From contig NZ_SOCA01000010.1 in assembly GCF_004364345.1 (NCBI RefSeq), forward strand, positions 1-64,000: a DNA stretch of 64,000 nt, written 5' to 3'. Positions 51,877 to 59,652 of this stretch are shown in pieces. The notes beneath the pieces are model-generated. The model ran no database searches, was not told the DNA's origin, and worked only from the letters and a program-made list of their open reading frames with translations. The position numbers were made by a program, and so were the translations under genes. Source of the stretch: Prosthecobacter fusiformis. GTDB lineage: Bacteria > Verrucomicrobiota > Verrucomicrobiia > Verrucomicrobiales > Verrucomicrobiaceae. Position 1 is the stretch's first letter; each line of letters opens with the position of its first letter.

Positions 51877-52245
51877 TTATTTGGCCACGTAATCGAGCAC
51901 GCAGACTTTGTCCAAAAGTGGCTTTAGTTTGGCGACAAAGGCCTCATGTTCAGGATGAGGCAGATAGGTTTCCAAACCGGCTTTATCGGCAAAGGTGACG
52001 AGGAAACAGTGGGTAAAGCCGTCGTTGAGATTTTCGGGACTGACGTTCGTACCCCATTCGAAGGCTTGGACGGTATCCACTTTTTTTGACAGCTCGATGA
52101 AGGCTTTTTCGATGCCCTGCACCTGCTCAGGAGTGGCGCTGTCTTTGAATTTAAAAAAGACGACGTGGCGGTAGGGTGCTTCGGCGGCGGGGGCGGATGT
52201 CATGAGGATAAAGACGGTGGCGAGGGTGAGGAGCAGGCCTTTCAT
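51877..52245 (-). CDS. Secreted Dabb (stress-response A/B barrel) protein
   Basis: The 122-residue product has a signal peptide (MKGLLLTLATVFILMTSAPA). A single alpha/beta-barrel domain of the Dabb family follows: YRHVVFFKFKDSATPEQVQGIEKAFIEL, TVQAFEWGTNVSPENLNDGF and THCFLVTFADKAGLETYLPHPEHEAFVAKL. It resembles the plant and bacterial stress-response (Dabb) pattern 'H.vlfkfk......i......l.....v..f..G.n.s.e.l..gf.h.f...F'. Members dimerise and bind small hydrophobic ligands; the substrate is unknown. Most Dabb proteins are cytoplasmic, so export is a verrucomicrobial variation. It is divergent from the ABC-F gene. Confidence 0.85.
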   Translation of the reverse strand: MKGLLLTLATVFILMTSAPAAEAPYRHVVFFKFKDSATPEQVQGIEKAFIELSKKVDTVQAFEWGTNVSPENLNDGFTHCFLVTFADKAGLETYLPHPEHEAFVAKLKPLLDKVCVLDYVAK

Positions 52246-52360
52246 GGTGGATAAAAACGTGATTCGCCCCTTTCATGATGCATAAGATATCCGGTGTCGA
52301 GCCTGCATTCGCTCTGGCATGAGAACTACAGCGCGGTATGTCTTCTGCCCCCTCTTTGCC

Positions 52361-54268
52361 ATGCCTCCGCCGACCGCTGCCCTCCTCTCCGCCAATGAAC
52401 TTGCTCTTTCCTATGGCAATCAACGCCTGCTGGAAGAGGTGACCCTGGCCGTGGCTGCGGGGGAAAAAGTGGGGCTTGTGGGCCGCAATGGCTGCGGGAA
52501 GACGAGTCTGCTGAAGATCCTGGCGGGTGTGGAAAGACCGGATTCTGGAGAGCTGTCTATCCGGCGTGGACTGCGCATGGGCTATCTGCCCCAGGAATTC
52601 GAACTGGACATGGAGCGTACGGTTTTGGAAAACATCCAGGCAGGAGCGGCGGATCTGGTGAGCTGGATCAACCGATATGAAGCGGGGGAAGGCAGCGATG
52701 CTGAACTGGCTGAGATGCTGCACCAGATCGAGGCGGCGGACGGGTGGAATCTGGATGCTCGTATCCGGGCGACAGCCACTGCTCTATCTTCCCCGCCGCT
52801 GGATGCCATCGTGGCTCCGCTATCCGGAGGTGAGAAGCGCCGTGTGGCTTTGTGCCGTGCGCTGGTGGCTCAGCCGGACCTGCTGCTGCTGGACGAGCCG
52901 ACCAACCATCTGGATGCAGACTCCATCCGCTGGCTGGAAGACTGCCTGCGCGGTTTCCCCGGTGCGACGATCTTCGTCACCCATGACCGCTATTTCCTGG
53001 ACGTCATCGCGACGCGTATCATTGAACTTTCCGACGGGCGGTGTTACTCGCACCCAGGAAACTACACGGCCTTTTTGGAAAGCAAGGCTGCACGCCAAGC
53101 TATCGCTGAGCAGTCAGAGCGCCGTCGTCAGCGCTTCCTGCGTACGGAGCTTGAATGGGTGCGCGCGGGTGTGAAAGCACGCGGGACGAAACAGCGCAGT
53201 CGGCTGGAAGCATTTTATGCGATCGAAGGGCAGGAAGCCCCTCCGGAGGAGCGTGAAATGGATCTGCTGCTGCCTCCTCCTGCGGAGATGGGAGACATCG
53301 CGGTGAACCTGGAAAACGTCGGCGGCATGGTGGAGACGGATGCGGGTGAGCGGTGGTTGTTTAAAAATCTGGATGTCATTTTTCGGCCGGGCCAGTGCAC
53401 GGGCATCGTTGGTCGTAATGGCGCAGGAAAGACGACGCTGCTGCGTATCTGCATGGGCCAGAGGCCGCCGGACATCGGCAAGGCGACGGTGGGCAAGAAG
53501 GTGGTGTTTAACTACATCGACCAGACCCGCATGCAACTCTCCGGCGATGGCACGGTATTGGCGGAAGTGGCTGACCAGGATGATGTGGTGTTCTTTGGCC
53601 AGCAGCGGATGAGTGCCCGTGCGTACCTGCGGAGGTTTCTTTTCAATGATGACCGCACGAATGAACGTGTGGACCGCCTCTCAGGGGGCGAACGCGCCCG
53701 ACTGATGCTGGCTAAAGTGCTCAAGCGCGGCGGCAATGTGATCGTGCTGGATGAGCCGACCAATGACCTGGATTTGCAGAGTTTACGTATCTTGGAAGAA
53801 GCCCTGAGCAACTTCCCCGGCACATCCATCGTGGTCAGCCATGACCGTTACTTTTTGGACCGGGTGTGTGATCAAATCATCGCCTTTGAAGAATCCGGCG
53901 TGCATGTGCAGGTGGGCAATTACAGCTACTATCTGGAGAAGCGCAAGGAGCGTGAAGCGCGTGACAAACTTTGGGCCACTTCTGCAAAAGCGGAGAAAAC
54001 CGCCACCGCAAAAAACCAGGCGAAACCGCGTAAGCTAAGCTTCAAGGAGATCCGTGAGTTGGAAGAGATCGAGGCGGTGATCCTGGAGTGTGAAGGCAAA
54101 GTGGAAGAGATGGATGCCACTTTAAACGACCCTTCCTTTTATGTCACACGCTCAACGGAAGCGGAGGGCATGATCAAGCAGTTAGAAGATGCAAAAACCC
54201 GTGTTGCGCGCCTCTATGCAAGATGGGAAGAGCTCGAAGCACTGAAGGCGGCGAGTGAAGTACAGTAG
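52361..54268 (+). CDS. uup: ABC-F family ATPase (Uup-like)
   Basis: A 635-residue cytoplasmic protein with two ABC cassettes in one chain and no membrane domain. The first has GRNGCGKTSLLKILAGV (Walker A), LSGGEKRRVALCRALVAQ (signature) and LLLLDEPTNHLD. The second has GRNGAGKTTLLRICMG, LSGGERARLMLAKVL and VIVLDEPTNDLD. Between them is the charged linker with RTELEWVRAGVKARGTKQRSR, typical of Uup and EttA relatives. A C-terminal coiled coil (from about 545, KEIRELEEIEAVILECEGKVEEMD) is the Uup feature that binds branched DNA or ribosomes. ATG 52361 is preferred. Its stop codon lies inside an inverted repeat arm. Confidence 0.93.
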   Translation: MPPPTAALLSANELALSYGNQRLLEEVTLAVAAGEKVGLVGRNGCGKTSLLKILAGVERPDSGELSIRRGLRMGYLPQEFELDMERTVLENIQAGAADLVSWINRYEAGEGSDAELAEMLHQIEAADGWNLDARIRATATALSSPPLDAIVAPLSGGEKRRVALCRALVAQPDLLLLDEPTNHLDADSIRWLEDCLRGFPGATIFVTHDRYFLDVIATRIIELSDGRCYSHPGNYTAFLESKAARQAIAEQSERRRQRFLRTELEWVRAGVKARGTKQRSRLEAFYAIEGQEAPPEEREMDLLLPPPAEMGDIAVNLENVGGMVETDAGERWLFKNLDVIFRPGQCTGIVGRNGAGKTTLLRICMGQRPPDIGKATVGKKVVFNYIDQTRMQLSGDGTVLAEVADQDDVVFFGQQRMSARAYLRRFLFNDDRTNERVDRLSGGERARLMLAKVLKRGGNVIVLDEPTNDLDLQSLRILEEALSNFPGTSIVVSHDRYFLDRVCDQIIAFEESGVHVQVGNYSYYLEKRKEREARDKLWATSAKAEKTATAKNQAKPRKLSFKEIRELEEIEAVILECEGKVEEMDATLNDPSFYVTRSTEAEGMIKQLEDAKTRVARLYARWEELEALKAASEVQ

Positions 54269-54422
54269 CCATCACGCTCCGCGTGATGCGTTATTGAGGA
54301 TAGAAACTTTGTGAATTGCCAATCAACGGACACGTATGTCCAGCCGCGTCAGCGTGGGTTGGGAGCCGGGCAGATTTCGAGGCGCGAGAACGCATCACGC
54401 GGAGCGTGATGGATACTGTACT
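54259..54422. repeat. REP-like inverted pair with 34-bp arms
   Basis: The left arm (54259-54292) and right arm (54389-54422) are reverse complements over 34 bases with one mismatch. Each arm holds its own palindrome ATCACGC-tcc-GCGTGAT. The left arm contains the stop codon of the ABC-F gene (TAG at 54266-54268), and the right arm ends 14 bases before the convergent gene. Two inverted REP units make a BIME-like structure, which could stop transcription or stabilise both messages. Such units are usually spread by a RAYT transposase; none is encoded here. Confidence 0.75.
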
Positions 54423-54435
54423 GCGTCTCCCCGCT

Positions 54436-55284
54436 CTACTTTTTCTCGACCTTCTCGATCTTCGAGATCACCACTTCCTTCGTCTTCTTCACAATCCCGT
54501 AGAAAATGCCCGGTTTCACGGGATCCCAGGAAAAGGCTTGGCCCTCGGCACTGATGGATACGGTATCCACCCAGTCCATGACGGAACCGGCTTTGGGAAA
54601 GCGAAGCACGAAGAGTTGTTTGGCATCGTGTCCGGTGATGAAGACGGTGCCTTCAGGGGAGATGCTGCCGCCTGAGCAACTGGAGCCGCCGAAGATTTCA
54701 ATGATCCGAGGCGGCAATACCCAGCCGCCAGTGCGACGCCATTCGGTATCAAAACGCACCAGTTCCGTCCACATGGGATCCCTGCCTGTTTGGGGGCTGC
54801 TCTTGGAATAATGGGCGAAGCAGGCATACCAATGGTCTTCATGCCAGGCGATCCAGGTCAACGAACCGGAGGCAATGCCGAGGCTGTAGGTGCCGATGTG
54901 AGTCATCGTTACCGGATCAAAGGTCTCGATGGAACTGGTCATCGGTGTGCCGGGGAAATTGGAATGCGCACACATGAGTTTCCCTTCATGAATGATGCCG
55001 GAGTTCATGTGGATGAAAGGACCATTTTTCTCTTCCTTCCATTCGCCCACACGTTCCAAGGTGTCTTTGCGATACTTGCCAATGGCGGTGTTGGTGATGA
55101 CGTAAATGAATTCGCCATCGGCTACGACACCCTGATTGGCTTCAGGGGAAGTGAAGCGTTTAATCTCTTCGTGATGCCACTTGCCAGTGGAAACAGGTTG
55201 CTCTTTCGAATCGGCTTTCTCCGCGGCAAAAGCACTGGTAAGGCCGAACAGAGAGAGGAGCCAAAGCGTTTTCATGAAGGGCAT
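54436..55284 (-). CDS. Secreted beta-propeller protein of unknown function
   Basis: The 282-residue product has a signal peptide (MKTLWLLSLFGLTSAFAA). Propeller-like blades follow: FTSPEANQGVVADGEFIYVITN, FIHMNSGIIHEGKLMCAHSNF, TSSIETFDPVTMTHIGTYSLG, SLTWIAWHEDHWYACFAHYS, CSGGSISPEGTVFITGHDAKQLFVL. The rhythm fits six blades of the cycloisomerase or LVIVD type. The stop of the preceding gene overlaps its first ATG (TGATG at 55286-55282), so translation is coupled. An in-frame ATG nine bases later (55275) starts the signal peptide more neatly. It is the last gene of the dnaA-linked operon. Confidence 0.75.
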   Translation of the reverse strand: MPFMKTLWLLSLFGLTSAFAAEKADSKEQPVSTGKWHHEEIKRFTSPEANQGVVADGEFIYVITNTAIGKYRKDTLERVGEWKEEKNGPFIHMNSGIIHEGKLMCAHSNFPGTPMTSSIETFDPVTMTHIGTYSLGIASGSLTWIAWHEDHWYACFAHYSKSSPQTGRDPMWTELVRFDTEWRRTGGWVLPPRIIEIFGGSSCSGGSISPEGTVFITGHDAKQLFVLRFPKAGSVMDWVDTVSISAEGQAFSWDPVKPGIFYGIVKKTKEVVISKIEKVEKK

Positions 55285-56156
55285 CAGGATGTGAAAATGT
55301 GGCTGGTTTGTTTGCGGAAACCATTCAAGCGTAGGGAGCTGTCGGGCAGGACGTCGAGGAGGGTATAGCCGTTGTTTTCCTGTCCGCTGCCTTCGATCAT
55401 GGCCACCAGTGTGCAGTAGGGAATGCCATTGATCTGTTGCAGATCGTTCTTGTGTGAATGTCCCTGAAAGACGGCGAGAACTTTTTTGGACTGCTCCAAA
55501 ATCGCACGCACTTCAGCCGCATTTTTTACAGCGTGAGCCACGTCCATGTCCAGGCGCTGGTGGGCCATCACAATGACAGGGCCGGTAGCGCGAGCGAGTT
55601 CATCCTTCAGCCAGGAAAGTTCCTGGGCGGGGATGTGGCAGTCCTTCCAGTGGAAGTTGCTGCGGCCATAGGCGATGCCGTCTTCCCGGAAGCACGCATC
55701 CAGCAGGATAAAGCGAATGCCGTTTTTCTCGAACGAACTGTAGCCTGAGAGGGCAGCACCCGTGTGGGCTGCAAATTCGGCCTTGGTCAGTGTACCTACA
55801 CAGTGATTGCCTAACACATAGTGTCGCGGCATGGCCAGCTTGGCGTAATGCTGCTCCATCGTTTTCAACCATTCCAGCTCCTGCTCCACGGTGGGAGCCT
55901 GATCAATGAAATCGCCCAACTCGATGACGGCGGCGGGTTTTTCGCGGTTCATGAATTCCACCGCCTCATCCAGCTTGCTCAGGGCCTCGCGATAGAAGCG
56001 GGTCTTGGTAGCTTCCTTGTCGGCATAGTGGAGATCGGTCATGAGTCCTACCCGGAGGATGGGCTGGGCCTCCGTTTCAGCGGCAAGAATTTTGCCTGCC
56101 CCGAGGCCGGCGAGGCATAAGGAACCCTGGTGAATAAAAGCGCGACGGGAATTCAT
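55284..56156 (-). CDS. Exported metallophosphoesterase
   Basis: The 290-residue product begins MNSRRAFIHQGSLCLAGLGAG, with twin arginines, so Tat export is likely. All five metal motifs of the calcineurin-like family are present in order: LRVGLMTDLHYAD (DxH), AAVIELGDFID (GD), YVLGNHC (GNH), VIVMAHQR (H) and VFQGHSHKNDL (GHxH). It hydrolyses a phospho-ester outside the cytoplasm; whether the substrate is a nucleotide, sugar or lipid is unknown. Six bases separate it from the gene upstream, and it is translationally coupled to the propeller protein that follows. Confidence 0.9.
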   Translation of the reverse strand: MNSRRAFIHQGSLCLAGLGAGKILAAETEAQPILRVGLMTDLHYADKEATKTRFYREALSKLDEAVEFMNREKPAAVIELGDFIDQAPTVEQELEWLKTMEQHYAKLAMPRHYVLGNHCVGTLTKAEFAAHTGAALSGYSSFEKNGIRFILLDACFREDGIAYGRSNFHWKDCHIPAQELSWLKDELARATGPVIVMAHQRLDMDVAHAVKNAAEVRAILEQSKKVLAVFQGHSHKNDLQQINGIPYCTLVAMIEGSGQENNGYTLLDVLPDSSLRLNGFRKQTSHIFTS

Positions 56157-56162
56157 AAAGCA

Positions 56163-57452
56163 TCATGGGTTTACTGCATGTTCCTTCAGCCGCCACCAGG
56201 CGGACTCGAGCGGAAAGAATTGGGAGAGATAGACTTTATCGAACCGGTAGTGGGTGATCACCCTCTCAATGGCTGGGACATGTGTTTGGACAAAGGCGGT
56301 ATCAGGACAAAGTGTAACCACCCAGGCGGCGAAACACGGTTCCCGTAGATAATTCTTTTCGATCTTTAACCGTGGTGAATGGAGGGCCTGCACACGCAGC
56401 CCGGCACGAGCCACGTCTGCGGCATCCTTCTCGCTATGCTGCGGCTTCCAGGCTTCGTTCATTACTCGCCAGTCGGTATTAAAAACCTCGGTGCCGTTGA
56501 CATCAAATTGGTCAATGAGTGGCAGGCTTTGGGCGGCTAATTCCGCACTGTGTCGCAGGCCCTCCGCATAGGCTGCTTTCATGGCCGGGTCCGTCTCCAT
56601 TTCCCACAGGGCATGTAGGCAGACGACGCCTTCGCTGCCAGTCCATGAATAGCGTGGCCCCTGGCTGCCATCGAAGATCATGCCCACACGACAGGTTTCG
56701 ATGCGAGAAGGGTGGTTATCGCCAAGCTTCTGGTTAGCCGCCTCCAGGTAACGCTGCTGCCAGCTTTCATCCCTGGTGAAGTGATGCATGGCTTTCATCA
56801 CAAAAAGAAGACGTGGTGCGCCTTCCCAGCCGGGTTTGGCAAAGGTGCCACGATGAGGACATGGCGGCCCGTCTGTGGGCATCTTCCAGCCGTTTAGATC
56901 GAGGATGCGGATGTTTTCGACAAACGCTGCGGTCAGCTTTGCTTCCTCTTCAGGTGTGGCGAGACCATCGATGATAAAACGCCAGATTCCATAATGCCAT
57001 GGGGTTGTTTGGTCATTTGAGCCAAGCGGATAGGTGGTGCCGCCATCCGTGGCAATACCACGGGCGATGAAGCCGGGTGTCTTGCCAATGGTGGAAACTT
57101 TCAGCAGACCCGCGATAAGACGCCGGGCTTTGCTGCGGGCTTCCTCGTCTTTGGTGAGCTTCCAGCGTGTGCACAGGGCATCCAGGTAGAGGCCATTGAA
57201 CATGGGGCCGTCCTCATTGGGCACGCCCCAGCTCAGCGCACTGGGTTTGAGCGCAAGGCAGTCTTCGGGAGTCGGGCGGATGATCTTTCCATCCAGGTCC
57301 GTGTAATCCAGGACGAGGTTGTGCTCATCCATGAAGCGGCTCCAGATTTCCTGGTGGGCTTTTTCGACAGCCTGCTCGGCGTTGTCAGCGACCACAGGGC
57401 AGGGGAATGCGGCCAAGAGGCCGAAGACCAGTAAAAGTGACGGGCGGATCAT
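56163..57452 (-). CDS. Secreted alpha/alpha-barrel putative glycosidase
   Basis: The product is 429 residues from the ATG at 57452, at the start of a signal peptide (MIRPSLLLVFGLLAAFPCPVVA); the frame opens at 57572. The body is helical, with repeated 'GP...GLYLDALCTRWKLTKDEEARSKARRLIAGLLKV', 'WHYGIWRFIIDGLATPEEEAKLTAA' and 'LHALWEMETDPAMKAAYAEGLRHSA' patterns, like (alpha/alpha)6 barrels in GH76/GH88/GH105-type enzymes. No catalytic residues are confirmed. It probably acts on exported glycans. It lies 28 bases downstream of the reductase gene and six before the phosphoesterase. Confidence 0.65.
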   Translation of the reverse strand: MIRPSLLLVFGLLAAFPCPVVADNAEQAVEKAHQEIWSRFMDEHNLVLDYTDLDGKIIRPTPEDCLALKPSALSWGVPNEDGPMFNGLYLDALCTRWKLTKDEEARSKARRLIAGLLKVSTIGKTPGFIARGIATDGGTTYPLGSNDQTTPWHYGIWRFIIDGLATPEEEAKLTAAFVENIRILDLNGWKMPTDGPPCPHRGTFAKPGWEGAPRLLFVMKAMHHFTRDESWQQRYLEAANQKLGDNHPSRIETCRVGMIFDGSQGPRYSWTGSEGVVCLHALWEMETDPAMKAAYAEGLRHSAELAAQSLPLIDQFDVNGTEVFNTDWRVMNEAWKPQHSEKDAADVARAGLRVQALHSPRLKIEKNYLREPCFAAWVVTLCPDTAFVQTHVPAIERVITHYRFDKVYLSQFFPLESAWWRLKEHAVNP

Positions 57453-57480
57453 GAGGCGGGTATCAAAGGACGCGACCTTA

Positions 57481-58464
57481 TTAGGCCAGATCCAGGATGA
57501 CTTTGCCGGAACGTCCGCCTTCCTGGGCGCGGAGGATGGCTTTGCGAAAATCTGTGATCGGGAAGATTTCATCCACGGCGGTCACGATCTCACCATGGGC
57601 CACCATTTTGGTGAGAGGTTCCAGCACTTCGGCCAGTTCAGCTGTGCCAGATTCCTCAAACCAACGGCTGATCCACAAGCCATGGAGCTGAAGGTTTTTG
57701 AAGATTAAAAATTTGTTAGGCACTTTCAGGCTGCGGCGGCTCATGGCTCCGTATGTCACCAGGCTGCCTCCAGGAGAGAGGAGATCCATCAGGCGGATGG
57801 CGCTGTCACCGCCGACCGCATTGGTGGCCAGGGTGATCTTTTCATCCTTCAGCATCTGCTTCGCGGCTGCCAGGCCACCCTCATCATCGATGAAGACGAA
57901 ATCAGCTCCCAGGGCCAGCAGTTCTGGGATCAATTCCGCACGCCGCACGAAATTGACCGTGCGGATGCCGAGACCTTTGGCGATCTGAATGAGAGCGCGG
58001 CCGACACCTGAGTTGGCCGCGTTTTGTGCCACCCATTCACCTTCGGTCACAGGAACGTATTTTTTTAACAAATGCCAAGCCGTGACAGGATTGACGCGCA
58101 GCATGGCTGCCTGCACCCGGTCAATGCCAGGCGGCAGTTTGGCGAAATGCAGTTCAGCCGCAGTAAGGTGCTGGCTCCAGCATCCCGTGCCGAGAAGGGG
58201 AATGACGACATCACCTTTCTGCAGCGAGGTGACTAGAGGCCCGACTTCCTCCACTTCACCACAAGCTTCGTGGCCAGGCACGGCAGGGGGATGGGCGGCC
58301 CGGCCATAAGTGCCCTCAATAAAATTAAGGTCAGCCGGATTGATGGGGGCATAACGCATGTGTACGCGCACCTCATGACCGGTGAGCGGGGCAAGCGGAC
58401 GCTCGATAAGTTCGAGGACATCGGCAGGATTGCCGGTTTTGGAGAAGGACAGGCAGAGAGACAT
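57481..58464 (-). CDS. MECR/Etr1-like enoyl reductase (MDR family)
   Basis: The product is 327 residues from the ATG at 58464 (MSLCLSFSKTGNP). It is a medium-chain dehydrogenase/reductase without the zinc ligands. APINPADLNFIEGTYGRAAHPP, GHEACGEVEEVGPLVTSLQKGD and AQNAANSGVGRALIQIAKGLGIRTVNFVR match trans-2-enoyl thioester reductase (MECR/Etr1): 'inPaDin.i.G.Y', 'vGnEg.geV..vG', 'QNaanS.VG.aviQiAk..G..tin'. The likely reaction is NADPH-dependent reduction of an enoyl thioester, as in fatty-acid synthesis. No signal peptide, so it is cytoplasmic and odd in a run of exported hydrolases. Confidence 0.85.
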   Translation of the reverse strand: MSLCLSFSKTGNPADVLELIERPLAPLTGHEVRVHMRYAPINPADLNFIEGTYGRAAHPPAVPGHEACGEVEEVGPLVTSLQKGDVVIPLLGTGCWSQHLTAAELHFAKLPPGIDRVQAAMLRVNPVTAWHLLKKYVPVTEGEWVAQNAANSGVGRALIQIAKGLGIRTVNFVRRAELIPELLALGADFVFIDDEGGLAAAKQMLKDEKITLATNAVGGDSAIRLMDLLSPGGSLVTYGAMSRRSLKVPNKFLIFKNLQLHGLWISRWFEESGTAELAEVLEPLTKMVAHGEIVTAVDEIFPITDFRKAILRAQEGGRSGKVILDLA

Positions 58465-58511
58465 GGTGTTTTGTGACACAGAAAGGGAGGATTGCCAAGA
58501 CAGAGTCGTCA

Positions 58512-59609
58512 TTACTCATGGGAACCCAACGCCCATTCAAGGAAACGGTACACGTGCTCGTTGGAATCGGCGGTGGGGGAGTGGTCAGGCCGGTTGGTCA
58601 TGGAGACACCGTATTTTTGGCCTAACAAATGATTAACTGTGATGATGTGGTTTAGCGGTATCCAGCGCTTGGGAGGATCTTCAATGCCGCCGGAGACGAG
58701 GAATGGGCGCGGGGCCATGAGGGACTGGAACTCGACGAGGTCGTGACCTTGCTCAATCAGTGCCTTGTAGGCACCCGTGCGCGGGCTATCGGGCCGGACG
58801 AGGCCGCGCTTGCGGGTCATTGTGCGATCAAAGCCGAGATACCAGGGCTCCTGGTAATTAATGCTCTGGCGGGTCTCGTCAAAAACGATACCGGGATCCG
58901 ACCAGACTCCGCATGCATATTTGTCCCAGAGACAAGCACCGAACATGGCCCATTTGCCCCCATACGAATGGCCCATGATGCCGATGCGTTTGGCATCCAC
59001 TTCGGGTCTTTGGGAAAGGGTCGTCCAGGCATTGGCGGATATGTAAGCCAGATAACTGAGAGGCTGGCACTTGGCCCCGGCAGTGAGCACTGGTTTACGC
59101 GCATCCCCACCTGGGGAGCCTATAGAGAGAGTGACAAAGCCACGCTTGGTGAGTTGATAGGCGAAGTCTCTCAGGGGCTTGTCCGAAAGACCGATGCTCG
59201 TTTCCGGATCATAAAAAGGCACGAACACCGCAGGAAAGGGCCCCTTGCCTTCAGGGATGAGCAAATAGCCTTCACCTGTCTGCTCCTGGGCGATTTGCAG
59301 GCGGATGTGGTGCTGGGTGAAATTGTCCCTTTGAGTGGTTTCGAGAATCTCCAGCTTTGGCCTCTCAACGAGCGGCGGCCATTCACCCATGAGTGCATGC
59401 CAGTTATGAAGGATCTCCAGACGGCGCTGCTGCCATTCAGTGGCTGTTTTGACCTCGCTGCCGTCATTGAACTTCAACGGTGAAGCATAGGCGCCCAGTT
59501 TTCCGGCATATTCTGCAGGTGGCTGGAAGGATGCGGCGATGGACTCCCAAACCGGATCGGCCGCAAAGGAAGTGGAAACAAAAAGGGCGAAGAGATAGGC
59601 ACGAGTCAT
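58512..59609 (-). CDS. Secreted alpha/beta-hydrolase (esterase-like)
   Basis: The product is 365 residues from the ATG at 59609 with a signal peptide (MTRAYLFALFVSTSFAA); a GTG start at 59636 is possible. The N-terminal part is EWQQRRLEILHNWHALMGEWPP, then a serine-hydrolase fold: GYLLIPEGKGPFPAVFVPFYDPET, KRIGIMGHSYGGKWAMFGACLW (nucleophile in GHSYGG) and CGVWSDPGIVFDET (Asp candidate). A late His appears in RPDHSPTADSNEHVYRFLEW. It resembles acetyl-xylan or dienelactone-hydrolase-like esterases of exported polysaccharide degradation. The substrate is unknown. It starts 44 bases after dnaA on the same strand. Confidence 0.82.
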   Translation of the reverse strand: MTRAYLFALFVSTSFAADPVWESIAASFQPPAEYAGKLGAYASPLKFNDGSEVKTATEWQQRRLEILHNWHALMGEWPPLVERPKLEILETTQRDNFTQHHIRLQIAQEQTGEGYLLIPEGKGPFPAVFVPFYDPETSIGLSDKPLRDFAYQLTKRGFVTLSIGSPGGDARKPVLTAGAKCQPLSYLAYISANAWTTLSQRPEVDAKRIGIMGHSYGGKWAMFGACLWDKYACGVWSDPGIVFDETRQSINYQEPWYLGFDRTMTRKRGLVRPDSPRTGAYKALIEQGHDLVEFQSLMAPRPFLVSGGIEDPPKRWIPLNHIITVNHLLGQKYGVSMTNRPDHSPTADSNEHVYRFLEWALGSHE

Positions 59610-59652
59610 GGAGAGACTCAATACGCATCGCTTCACCCTTTTCTGGCGTGGG

